DNA of 64,000 nt, taken from Arsenicibacter rosenii. GTDB lineage: Bacteria > Bacteroidota > Bacteroidia > Cytophagales > Spirosomataceae. The position numbers and the translations under genes are program-made. This document shows, piece by piece, positions 15,099-23,626 of this stretch (the first letter of the stretch is position 1; each line of letters opens with the position of its first letter). The DNA is taken from assembly GCF_001870735.1 (NCBI RefSeq), contig NZ_MORL01000001.1:809222-873221 (forward strand), written 5' to 3'. Below the pieces are notes generated by a model. It was not told the DNA's origin. It saw only the letters and a list, made by a program, of their open reading frames with translations, and made no database searches.

Positions 15099-15163
15099 AG
15101 ACGCAACATCTTGCGTCTCAGTACTACAAAATGTTGTTAGAGACGCAAGATGTTGCGTCTCTA
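15096..15163. repeat. Double palindromic repeat, GAGACGCAA type
   Basis: TAGAGACGCAACATCTTGCGTCTC (15096-15119) is repeated inverted at 15140-15163 across 20 bases. Each 24-mer is itself a near-palindrome (GAGACGCAA/TTGCGTCTC). The unit resembles short palindromic elements dispersed in many genomes. It separates two converging genes and starts inside the stop codon of the first. Confidence 0.85.
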
Positions 15164-15177
15164 CGAATACGCCAATT

Positions 15178-16737
15178 TTATTCGTAGCGCCGGCTTGAAG
15201 GATTTCGCGTTGAGGTTTCCGTTACCTTTTTCAGATCACTGAGCTGATAGGTCATTTTATTGATGTAGTACACTTCCTTACCTGTTCCGTCGTGGCTCGA
15301 CGAAAATTTCTGCATGCCGCAAGCGAGGAAATACTGCCCGTACCAGGCCATAATATGCTCATGATCCGATTGCAGCAGTTCGCCTTTCTTGTACATATCT
15401 TTCAGCGAAAAATTTTCCCGCTCTTTCAGCGTATTAGCCCCCTGAATTACTTCTGTATGGATTTTATCCTTATTCGGGTAAGCCAGGACCAGCTTATCAT
15501 CCCGCTGCGAGACCTGTACTTTCTCGGTCAGTTCACTACTTTCAAGATCTTCAATGGGCAGGCAGTTATCCCACAACAGATTTCCCTGCCGGTCGAAGCC
15601 ACACACAAAAGCGTGGGTGTAGCGATAGCCCTCGAAATAGCGGTCTGCCGTCCGGCTTACGTTCCCGGTATACGGCAAGGCGGTTCCGCGATACTGCGGA
15701 TAGTAGACCTCTGCCAGTAAAACCAGGCCTTCGGGTGTCAGCATCGGGTCATGCACCAGCAGCCGGTAACGGAATTTATAGTCTTTCCCGGTTTCCTTGC
15801 GCTTCAGAATTTTGGCAATCAGCTTCTCCTGCCGCCGCGGCTTCATGTAGTTAAAGAAGTTTTTCAGCTGCGAAAATTCGACAAACTGAATGTTGTCGGG
15901 GTTGGCCGGGCCATTGTCAGCGGCGTGCACACGGGTGACATATACGCCCTGCGAATAGGGTGTGCAATCGGTCGAGTAATTGCCGATCAGCACCTGTTCC
16001 TGCTCGTTGACCCGCACCAGTTTACCGGAAATAAGGCTGCGTTCGGCTCCGTCGAACTCAACGGTTCGCAGCGGTTTGCTTTCATAAGTATAGGAACGCA
16101 GCGAAAACTGACATTTTTTTCGCATGGTATGCACAAGGACATGCACCTCGCGGCGGGCTTCATCAATTTCCAGACTACTGATTTCCTGATGGTTGGAATA
16201 CAGCCCCGGCAGTACCTTCATGGTTTTGTCGAAAAACGAAAACGACATAACCACCGGCCGGTTGCGGTGATAGCCGCCGATGTAGGCCTGCCCGTTCAGC
16301 ACCTTAAACTGCTGCACGTCAAGGCCATACAGCAACTCTCCTTCAAAGGTTTCAGTGATCCCGTCTTCCAGATTGATCCGGAAAAACAGGTATCGTTCCG
16401 AATCCGATTCGTGGAAAAGCCAGTACATGTACTCGGTATTATGAAACGACGTTACCGCATTGTATTTGTAGTCAGGCTTGTATTCGACCACCCATTGCTC
16501 TTTCAGGTCGGTTGTGTAGCGGATAAAGCGGAACTGCATCGGCGATGCGGCATAATACCCGCTGCGGCGCACAGTCAGCAGCGCCCCCCGTTCCTGCAGG
16601 GGAGTCATATCGAACGTCTCATCCTGATTGGCATCAGGCACAATCTCAATCCGTTTGGCCTGTTCAAACTGGGCCCAAACAGGCTGTGCCAGGCAACAAC
16701 CCAGTAAACCAATGCCGAAAAGGAGACGTTGAAGCAT
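15178..16737 (-). CDS. Hypothetical exported protein
   Basis: This 519-residue protein has a clear signal peptide (MLQRLLFGIGLLGCCLAQ, cleavage near VWAQ) and no membrane segment afterwards. I do not recognise a family. The sequence is rich in aromatic and beta-type segments (YMYWLFHESDSERYLFFRIN; LLHPQYRGT-like stretches) with repeated hydrophobic/charged alternation, compatible with a beta-propeller in the periplasm. A basic stretch MKPRRQEKLIAKILKRKETG lies at ~300. It stands alone, with a palindromic repeat 15 bases beyond its stop. Confidence 0.75.
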   Translation of the reverse strand: MLQRLLFGIGLLGCCLAQPVWAQFEQAKRIEIVPDANQDETFDMTPLQERGALLTVRRSGYYAASPMQFRFIRYTTDLKEQWVVEYKPDYKYNAVTSFHNTEYMYWLFHESDSERYLFFRINLEDGITETFEGELLYGLDVQQFKVLNGQAYIGGYHRNRPVVMSFSFFDKTMKVLPGLYSNHQEISSLEIDEARREVHVLVHTMRKKCQFSLRSYTYESKPLRTVEFDGAERSLISGKLVRVNEQEQVLIGNYSTDCTPYSQGVYVTRVHAADNGPANPDNIQFVEFSQLKNFFNYMKPRRQEKLIAKILKRKETGKDYKFRYRLLVHDPMLTPEGLVLLAEVYYPQYRGTALPYTGNVSRTADRYFEGYRYTHAFVCGFDRQGNLLWDNCLPIEDLESSELTEKVQVSQRDDKLVLAYPNKDKIHTEVIQGANTLKERENFSLKDMYKKGELLQSDHEHIMAWYGQYFLACGMQKFSSSHDGTGKEVYYINKMTYQLSDLKKVTETSTRNPSSRRYE

Positions 16738-17060
16738 ATACTTGTTTTTGACTAAAAGACTTAAGTTACCGTTTTTCTACCAGTCAGCCCTCCTGTACCT
16801 GATGGTTTTGGTATGTATATGCGGATAACCGATTAAACGGGCGGATGGTTTTGGCCAGGTGATTACAGCTTATCCTATTCATTCTCATTTGAACAGGGTA
16901 CTGGCAAATACTCATATAAACGTGTATAGCCCGGCTACTGGCATAATCTACCTATCACGCCCGGCTACAACATTCTGAATCCCCGCCGGACGAAAACCGG
17001 AGAAAGCTTAGTACTTTTGCGCCCATAAAAATACCACCGCTGAAGCGGTAGATGATGTAA
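16738..17060. other. Intergenic region upstream of argS
   Basis: There are 323 bases between divergent genes and no coding sequence is seen. A -7-like TACTTTTG lies at 17012-17019. A small hairpin, ACCGC-TGAA-GCGGT (17036-17049), lies 11 bases before the argS start. There is no T-box pattern. Confidence 0.5.
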
Positions 17061-18860
17061 ATGGACATTCAGGACCAGCTTAAACAGGATATTCAACAAG
17101 CCATCAGCACCTTGTATGGCACGACCATCGACGAGGTAACGCTGCAACCGACCAAAAAAGAATTTGAAGGACTCTATACGTTCGTAACCTTCCCGCTCAC
17201 CAAAGCCCTCCGCAAACCGCCGCACGTAATCGGGCAGGAAATCGGTGCCTGGTTGCAGGAAAACTCGCCGGTCGTCAGCCGTTTCAATGCTGTGCAGGGC
17301 TTTCTGAACCTGAGCATTGACGATGCCGTGTGGCTGTACGTGCTGAACAGCATTCTGGGTAACCCGACATTCGGTACTTTACCGAAGAAAAACGAATCGG
17401 TGATGGTTGAGTTTTCCTCACCGAATACCAACAAGCCGCTTCACCTCGGCCACCTCCGCAACAACTTCCTCGGCGATTCGGTCAGCCGGATTCTGGAAGC
17501 GAATGGCTATGATGTCGTAAAAGCATGTCTGGTCAACGACCGGGGGATTCACATCTGTAAGTCGATGCTGGCCTACCAGAAGTTCAGCAACGGCGAGACA
17601 CCGGCATCGGCGGGGATGAAAGGTGACCACTTCATCGGTAAATATTACGTTTTGTTCGACAAGGCCTACAAAGCCGAAATCGAACAGCTGGTGGCCGGTG
17701 GCATGGATAAGGAAGTGGCCGAGAAAAAAGCCCCGCTGATGATGGAAGCGCAGGAAATGCTCCGGAAATGGGAACAGGGCGACGAAGCAACCGTAGCGCT
17801 CTGGAAGCAGATGAACGAGTGGGTGTTTGCCGGCTTTGACGAAACCTACCGCAAAATCGGGGTCAGCTTCGACAAAACCTACTACGAATCAAACACGTAC
17901 CTGCTGGGTAAAGACGTAGTGGACGAAGGGCTGGAAAAAGGGGTTTTCTACCGTAAAGACGACAACTCTGTCTGGATTGATCTCACCAGCGAAGGCCTCG
18001 ACCAGAAACTGGTGCTCCGGTCCGACGGCACATCGGTGTACATGACTCAGGATCTGGGCACGACCGATATTAAGTTTCAGGACTTCGGTACCAACCGCAT
18101 GGTGTGGGTCGTGGGCAACGAGCAGGATTACCACTTTAACGTGCTGTTTGCCATCCTGAACCGGTTGGGGCGTTCCTATGCGCCAGGCTGTTACCACCTG
18201 TCGTATGGCATGGTTGACCTGCCGAGCGGTAAAATGAAATCGCGGGAAGGAACGGTCGTTGATGCCGATGACCTGATCCGCGAAGTAACCGCCGCCGCCG
18301 CCGAAGCTGCCGAGCAAGCCGCCAAAAGCCGGTACGACGACATGTCGGAAAACCAGCGGGACGCCCTGTTCCGGATGATTGGCCTGGGGGCCCTGAAATA
18401 TTACCTGCTCAAGGTTGATCCGCAGAAACGGATGATGTTCAACCCTGCCGAGTCGGTTGACGTGCATGGCCATACCGGCCCGTTCATTCAGTACACACAC
18501 ACGCGGACGAAATCGGTTGAAGCAAAGGCGATGCAGAACGGCCTGCTGACCGGCCTGCTGACGCAGGTTGCTATTCCGGAAGGCGTTCAGTTACACGAAC
18601 TTGAACAGCAGCTGATCTTTTTGCTAAGCCAGTATCCGCAGCGGATCGCTGATGCCGGAGCGGCCTACGCACCGTCGCAACTGGCCCAGTTTGCCTATGA
18701 CCTGGCCAAGACCTATAACCAGTTCTATGCCGAGGTGTCGATCCTGCAGGAACCCGACGCCGGGAAAGCACAGATTCGTCTGGCAATTTCTCAGGCGGTC
18801 GGCCAAACCATTCGCAAGGTAATGTCGTTATTAGGCATTGAAGTACCTGACAAAATGTAA
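17061..18860 (+). CDS. argS: Arginyl-tRNA synthetase
   Basis: This 599-residue class I synthetase charges tRNA-Arg. The N-terminal Arg-tRNA-synthetase domain spans ~1-110. The HIGH motif appears as SPNTNKPLHLGHLRNN (~118-133). KMSKS is replaced by KMKSREGT (~390), as usual for ArgRS. The DALR anticodon-binding domain follows, with HTGPFIQYTHTRTKS at its start. The length fits the Bacteroidota-type enzyme. It is followed 10 bases later by the peroxidase gene. Confidence 0.96.
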   Translation: MDIQDQLKQDIQQAISTLYGTTIDEVTLQPTKKEFEGLYTFVTFPLTKALRKPPHVIGQEIGAWLQENSPVVSRFNAVQGFLNLSIDDAVWLYVLNSILGNPTFGTLPKKNESVMVEFSSPNTNKPLHLGHLRNNFLGDSVSRILEANGYDVVKACLVNDRGIHICKSMLAYQKFSNGETPASAGMKGDHFIGKYYVLFDKAYKAEIEQLVAGGMDKEVAEKKAPLMMEAQEMLRKWEQGDEATVALWKQMNEWVFAGFDETYRKIGVSFDKTYYESNTYLLGKDVVDEGLEKGVFYRKDDNSVWIDLTSEGLDQKLVLRSDGTSVYMTQDLGTTDIKFQDFGTNRMVWVVGNEQDYHFNVLFAILNRLGRSYAPGCYHLSYGMVDLPSGKMKSREGTVVDADDLIREVTAAAAEAAEQAAKSRYDDMSENQRDALFRMIGLGALKYYLLKVDPQKRMMFNPAESVDVHGHTGPFIQYTHTRTKSVEAKAMQNGLLTGLLTQVAIPEGVQLHELEQQLIFLLSQYPQRIADAGAAYAPSQLAQFAYDLAKTYNQFYAEVSILQEPDAGKAQIRLAISQAVGQTIRKVMSLLGIEVPDKM

Positions 18861-18870
18861 ACCAAGACCA

Positions 18871-19494
18871 ATGAAAAAGCCCATTCTGCTAACCATCGCT
18901 ACCCTGGCGGTTATTGTTACGTTATCTAGTTTTATGTCGGTAACCCGTATCATCAAACACATTTTCAGCAACAAAAGCGCCGTGTATACGGCCCCTGCAA
19001 ACATGGATTATGCTGGTACAAAATCGCTGTACGATTTCACAATGAAGTCGCTGGACGGCAAATCGGTAAACCTCGACAAGTTTAAAGGTAAAAAGGTCGT
19101 ATTGCTCAACACAGCCTCTGCCTGTGGCTACACGCCACAGTATGCCGACTGGGAAAAATTCTATAAGGAACACGGCGATAAAGTGGTTGTTCTGGGCTTC
19201 CCGGCCAACAACTTCGGTAACCAGGAGTCTGGCTCTAACCAGGAAATTGCTTCGTTCTGCCAGAAAAATTACGGTGTCACCTTCCCGATGTTCGAAAAAA
19301 TCGACGTGGTAGGTGATAACCAGCACCCGCTCTATCAGTGGTTGTCGAAAAAAGACCTGAACGGCTGGAACGACCAGGCCCCTAAGTGGAACTTCTGCAA
19401 ATACGTGGTCGACGAAAAAGGTCAGGTAACCCACTTTTTTGCTTCTGCCGTGAAACCAACAGCGCCTGAATTCCTGAAGGCGGTTGGGCTGTAA
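18871..19494 (+). CDS. Glutathione peroxidase family thiol peroxidase
   Basis: The 207-residue protein has an N-terminal hydrophobic anchor or signal (MKKPILLTIATLAVIVTLSS) and so probably acts on the outer face of the membrane. The catalytic Cys replaces Sec in LLNTASACGYTPQY. The GPx signature GFPANNFGNQESGSNQEI and the tetrad Trp/Asn in PKWNFCKYVVD are present. Such Cys enzymes normally use thioredoxin and reduce lipid hydroperoxides. An earlier in-frame ATG at 18838 lies inside argS; the start at 18871 preserves the signal. Confidence 0.9.
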   Translation: MKKPILLTIATLAVIVTLSSFMSVTRIIKHIFSNKSAVYTAPANMDYAGTKSLYDFTMKSLDGKSVNLDKFKGKKVVLLNTASACGYTPQYADWEKFYKEHGDKVVVLGFPANNFGNQESGSNQEIASFCQKNYGVTFPMFEKIDVVGDNQHPLYQWLSKKDLNGWNDQAPKWNFCKYVVDEKGQVTHFFASAVKPTAPEFLKAVGL

Positions 19495-19514
19495 CAGAAA
19501 TTTTTAAGCCTATT

Positions 19515-19565
19515 TGAATGAGTGAGTGGCAGAATCAGTAACTGATTGTGCTATTCACTCATTCA
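19515..19565. repeat. Inverted repeat between peroxidase and menA
   Basis: TGAATGAGTGA (19515-19525) and its complement (19555-19565) enclose a second stem AATCAGT/ACTGATT (19533-19539, 19541-19547), giving one long interrupted hairpin. It overlaps a possible ATG at 19565, which argues for the later menA start at 19580. Confidence 0.65.
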
Positions 19566-19579
19566 TGTTTGAGACCTAT

Positions 19580-20500
19580 ATGAAAAGTTGGCTTGCTGCG
19601 GCCCGCCCGCGCACTCTCCCACTGGCTCTGGCCAGCATCATTCTTGGCAGTTTTTTAGCCGCTGCCGCCGGTCAATTCAGCTGGACAATTACCCTGCTGG
19701 CCTCTCTGACGACCATTTTTCTGCAAATCCTGTCCAACTTTGCCAACGACTATGGCGATGCCATTTCGGGTAAAGACACGGCCGAACGTGTTGGTCCGCG
19801 CCGCGCTGTGGCGACAGGCCTGATCACGAAGGAAGCCATGTTTAAAGGCATTGTAGTGACCTCGGGCCTATCGCTGATTACCGGCATCTGGCTCCTGATC
19901 GAAGCGACCGCACAGCCGGTCATTGCCACGTCCGATGCCACCGGCCCGTCGTATACGTTCTGGGTTTTTCTGGTGCTTGGCGTACTGTGTATTGCCGCCG
20001 CCATCGCCTACACCAACGGCAAGCGCCCCTATGGTTATGCCGGTTTCGGCGACATTGCGGTACTGATCTTTTTCGGCTGGGTCGGGGTGATGGGGACCTA
20101 TTACCTGCAAACGCTGGCGTTTTCGCCAATCTTGTTATTGCCCGCCAGCAGTGTGGGCTTTTTTGCCACGGGTGTTCTGAATATCAACAATATCCGTGAC
20201 ATCGAAACCGATGCCAAAACCGGCAAAAATTCGATTCCGGTACGACTGGGCCGCGCCCGCGCCATTCAGTACCACTGGTTTCTGCTGCTGGGCGGCATGG
20301 TTATGGCGCTTATGTATTCGGTGCTGTCGGGCGCCCCGGTGATTGGCTACCTGTATGTGCTGTCGTTTCCGCTGTTCATCCTCAACGGCCGCGCCATTGC
20401 TACCCATACGCAGGCCGGTAGCCTCAACCCGCGGCTGGGTCAGCTGGCGTTATCGACGCTGCTGTTTGTGATTCTGTTCGGACTGGGACAGGTGTTGTAA
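19580..20500 (+). CDS. menA: 1,4-dihydroxy-2-naphthoate polyprenyltransferase
   Basis: The 306-residue UbiA-family membrane enzyme attaches the polyprenyl tail in menaquinone synthesis. The first Asp-rich motif is NFANDYGDAISGKD (~52-65) followed by RAVATGLIT. The second is NNIRDIETDAKTGKNS (~210-225). Eight or nine hydrophobic segments span the protein. The N-terminus MKSWLAAARPRTLPLALASI is characteristic of MenA. Two earlier in-frame ATGs (19526, 19565) fall inside a hairpin and would add unrelated residues. No other men genes lie nearby. Confidence 0.92.
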   Translation: MKSWLAAARPRTLPLALASIILGSFLAAAAGQFSWTITLLASLTTIFLQILSNFANDYGDAISGKDTAERVGPRRAVATGLITKEAMFKGIVVTSGLSLITGIWLLIEATAQPVIATSDATGPSYTFWVFLVLGVLCIAAAIAYTNGKRPYGYAGFGDIAVLIFFGWVGVMGTYYLQTLAFSPILLLPASSVGFFATGVLNINNIRDIETDAKTGKNSIPVRLGRARAIQYHWFLLLGGMVMALMYSVLSGAPVIGYLYVLSFPLFILNGRAIATHTQAGSLNPRLGQLALSTLLFVILFGLGQVL

Positions 20501-20504
20501 ATAC

Positions 20505-20537
20505 AGTGGTGGCACGACTCTAAGTCGTGCCACCACT
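20505..20537. repeat. Perfect 15-base palindrome, GGCACGACT type
   Basis: AGTGGTGGCACGACT (20505-20519) and its exact complement (20523-20537) are separated by 3 bases. It lies 4 bases after the menA stop between convergent genes and may act as a terminator in either direction, although it lacks a T-tract. Confidence 0.8.
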
Positions 20538-20602
20538 AAATCTTCTACTAAAAAGCAATAGACGAGCCCTAAACCTTCGGGGAGTTTTTTTAACAGCGTT
20601 CT

Positions 20603-22927
20603 CTATAGCTTCACAACCCGTCGCGTCACCTGCTTGCCGTTGACCTCAATGCGGATAAAGTACGTTCCGGCGGCGGCAGGGAGCTGTAGTTGGGTATGAT
20701 GGGCATTGGCTGTTTTAAAGCCTTTGGTCTGCACGACCTGCCCCTGTGTATTCAGCACCGTCAGGGTAGCCGCCTGCGGGGTTGGTAAGGTCAGGTCTAC
20801 CGACACCACGCCCGAGGTAGGATTCGGGTACACGGCCAGTTTGCCGCCCGCGAGTTCTTCAGTTCCCATGATTACCTGCACGGTCACCACGGCCTGACCC
20901 GTCACCATGCCAGCCCCGCAGTTGTTCTCTACCCGCTGAATCTGATAGGTGGTTGTGGCTTGTGGCTGTACTGTCAGGGTAACCGGCGAAGTAATGGCAG
21001 AAAAGGCCGTTCCGTCGCTCAGGACACCTTTCCACGGCCCGTCGCCGGTAAAGGTAATCGATAGCGGGGTGCTGCTGCCCTGCATGATGGTTGCCGTGCC
21101 GCTAAGACTGGCCATCGACAGCCCTTTCACGGCAAACGTGGCACTCTCCACCGATTCGGCAAAATCTACCGATTTGGTCACCACACGGTAGCGGTAGCCG
21201 TTGCCCGCCGGCAAGGCGGCGGGTATAGTGGCGCGCAGGTTCTGGCGGGTGCCGCTGCCGATGACTGTCGGCGCGTCAAACCGGCCGGCCGCATCCGAAA
21301 GCTGAATGTCATACGTCCACTGATCGGCTTTAGTTGAGTTTTCGGCCGTAATCAGAATCGGGAAGCTGGTACCGACGCAAACCGACGTTGCCGGAGGAGC
21401 TGCCGGTACGATGCGAGGTTTTGGCATAACGCTGAGCTGGAACTCATCGCGGAGGCAATTCAGCGGATCCGTTACGACAAAATTGGCCGGCTGCGTGGGC
21501 GAAACCGTAATGGACCGGCCCGTTTGACCCGACTGCCAGCGGTACTCGCCCGGCCACGACGCCTGCAATTCGCGCTGCTCGCCGTATTCCAGCGATAGCC
21601 GCTGCGTCCGGTTTGTGTTTTTCAGGATCGTAAACTGGTCGCCGATCTGCCCGGTGCTGGTCAGCCATTTCACGTCCATACGGTTGTCGTTCATGTCGAT
21701 CAGCACCGAGCCGCCCACGGTAGTATTGCTGTAGGCCATGGCCACATGCGGATAATCGGCCGCCACGGCCTGATCCATCTGCCCGCCCGAGCCGGCCACG
21801 ATGTAGACGGTGCCCTCCCCTTTTGTCAGCATCGGGCAGCTGTTCGGCGTACCGTCGTACCGCCCGTTGGTTTGTTCGGCCAGGTCGGTGTTTTTTGTAA
21901 ACGATGTCGACGGTCCTTTCAGCCCCCGCAACCGGTACGAGCGTTCGTAGAGATGACTATGGCCTGAGAGCACCAGATCCACGCCATAGCGTTCCAGAAT
22001 ACCGGTCAGGTTTTCGCGGATCAGGATCAACTCAGTTTCGGCATCCGAGTTGTGTGAACCTTTTGAGTAGGGCGGGTGGTGAAAATAGACTACTTTCCAG
22101 GGCTGTTTAGTGGCCGCCAGATCCCGTTTAAGCCATTGTACCTGCGTGCCGGTCGTATCAGCCAGCCGCCATAGACCGGCTTCGTAGCCATACGAATCGA
22201 GGGCGACAAAATGCACGTTGCCGTAGTCGTAAGAATAATATTGTTTTGAGCCGGACGCCAGCCCGCCCGCTTCTCCCTTTTGCGGAGTACTGAAATTGGT
22301 GAAATACGGCAGGTCCCGCACATTAGCGTTGTTGCCGTAATCGTGGTTTCCCGGCACTGGCCAGAACGGCAGATTGGGCAGCGTTTTGGTATAGACGTTA
22401 AAGACAAACTGCTGGAACTGTTCATCATATCCGGCCGAATAGGCATTATCGCCCAGCCACAGCCACAGGTTTGCCGGATTCTGCGTCGCTACTTTTTTAT
22501 ACTGCTCATAGGTTGCAAACTGATTGTCGGTACCACACCCGAAATCGCCGAGCGCCCAGATCCGGAACGGACGACGGTCACCGGCTGGCAGGGCCGTTTT
22601 AAAGGTATAATCCGTGCCGTAGGCAATTTTCACGTCCGGCTGTCCGACCGCATAGTAATACATTGTCGCCGGCTGGAGGCCGGTAAGCGAGACAATGTGT
22701 TCGGTGGCAGGCTGTGCTTCAGACGCGATTGCCGTCATCTGATCGGGATTCGTGCCATACCAGACTTGACCGGCCACGGCCTTATCGGTTCGCCAGCGGA
22801 CAGTGATACCCGTTGGCGTAACTACCTGCAGGTAGGGAATCCGGGTCAGGTACGCGATGGATTGCTGTGCCATCGCCGGTAAGCTGTTGAGAATGATTAG
22901 AAATGTAATGTATAAGTTCTTGTGCAT
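20603..22927 (-). CDS. Secreted purple-acid-phosphatase-like metallophosphoesterase with T9SS sorting domain
   Basis: The 774-residue protein has a signal peptide (MHKNLYITFLIILNSLPAMA), then an FnIII-like PAP N-terminal domain (~25-110: RIPYLQVVTPTGITVRWRT). The metallophosphoesterase domain (~120-400) carries all metal motifs: GDFGCG, LGDNAYSAG, PGNHDYG, YFHHPPYS and GHSHLYERSY. Ig-like segments follow (~480-680). The last ~75 residues (LAVYPNPTSGVVSVDL to RRVVKL) form a type A type-IX-secretion sorting domain. It should cross the outer membrane and hydrolyse phosphate esters on the cell surface. Its upstream region is filled by a minisatellite. Confidence 0.9.
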   Translation of the reverse strand: MHKNLYITFLIILNSLPAMAQQSIAYLTRIPYLQVVTPTGITVRWRTDKAVAGQVWYGTNPDQMTAIASEAQPATEHIVSLTGLQPATMYYYAVGQPDVKIAYGTDYTFKTALPAGDRRPFRIWALGDFGCGTDNQFATYEQYKKVATQNPANLWLWLGDNAYSAGYDEQFQQFVFNVYTKTLPNLPFWPVPGNHDYGNNANVRDLPYFTNFSTPQKGEAGGLASGSKQYYSYDYGNVHFVALDSYGYEAGLWRLADTTGTQVQWLKRDLAATKQPWKVVYFHHPPYSKGSHNSDAETELILIRENLTGILERYGVDLVLSGHSHLYERSYRLRGLKGPSTSFTKNTDLAEQTNGRYDGTPNSCPMLTKGEGTVYIVAGSGGQMDQAVAADYPHVAMAYSNTTVGGSVLIDMNDNRMDVKWLTSTGQIGDQFTILKNTNRTQRLSLEYGEQRELQASWPGEYRWQSGQTGRSITVSPTQPANFVVTDPLNCLRDEFQLSVMPKPRIVPAAPPATSVCVGTSFPILITAENSTKADQWTYDIQLSDAAGRFDAPTVIGSGTRQNLRATIPAALPAGNGYRYRVVTKSVDFAESVESATFAVKGLSMASLSGTATIMQGSSTPLSITFTGDGPWKGVLSDGTAFSAITSPVTLTVQPQATTTYQIQRVENNCGAGMVTGQAVVTVQVIMGTEELAGGKLAVYPNPTSGVVSVDLTLPTPQAATLTVLNTQGQVVQTKGFKTANAHHTQLQLPAAAGTYFIRIEVNGKQVTRRVVKL

Positions 22928-23030
22928 AGGAAGATCAGGACGGAAACCGCAAGATGCAACAAAGCTACAAACGAACCTTCTTTTTTACAGCACCATTCGG
23001 GAAGTTCCTGCCAGGTTGGTAATTCGTAGG

Positions 23031-23578
23031 GGCAACCCCACGTGGTTGCCCGCCCACGTAGTTGCCCGCCCACGTAGTTGCCCGCCCACGTAGTTGCCCG
23101 CCCACGTAGTTGCCCGCCCACGTAGTTGCCCGCCCACGTAGTTGCCCGCCCACGTAGTTGCCCGCCCACGTAGTTGCCCGCCCACGTAGTTGCCCGCCCA
23201 CGTAGTTGCCCGCCCACGTAGTTGCCCGCCCACGTAGTTGCCCGCCCACGTAGTTGCCCGCCCACGTAGTTGCCCGCCCACGTAGTTGCCCGCCCACGTA
23301 GTTGCCCGCCCACGTAGTTGCCCGCCCACGTAGTTGCCCGCCCACGTAGTTGCCCGCCCACGTAGTTGCCCGCCCACGTAGTTGCCCGCCCACGTAGTTG
23401 CCCGCCCACGTAGTTGCCCGCCCACGTAGTTGCCCGCCCACGTAGTTGCCCGCCCACGTAGTTGCCCGCCCACGTAGTTGCCCGCCCACGTAGTTGCCCG
23501 CCCACGTAGTTGCCCGCCCACGTAGTTGCCCGCCCACGTAGTTGCCCGCCCACGTAGTTGCCCGCCCACGTAGTTGCC
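23031..23578. repeat. 16-base minisatellite, about 34 copies
   Basis: The unit CACGTAGTTGCCCGCC is repeated head-to-tail: 33 complete units (23039-23566) plus a 12-base partial one (23567-23578). The first unit is a variant (CACGTGGTT...). All others look identical. The left edge is a near-palindrome, GGGGCAACC...GGTTGCCCG (from 23031). Because 16 is not a multiple of 3, all three minus-strand frames stay open and spell the same 16-residue repeat; I regard these as non-coding. The array fills the space between the divergent starts at 22927 and 23627. Confidence 0.95.
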
Positions 23579-23626
23579 GGTACAGTTGATAGAATACGAT
23601 TTTGGGCGTACATTACCATCAAAAAC

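Noticed and set aside
17031-17060. T-box or other riboswitch controlling argS
   Set aside because: Only a five-base-pair hairpin with a TGAA loop is present; there is no T-box sequence, antiterminator or terminator.
23031-23578. CRISPR array
   Set aside because: Repeats are directly adjacent with no spacers, the unit is only 16 bases, and no cas genes are present.
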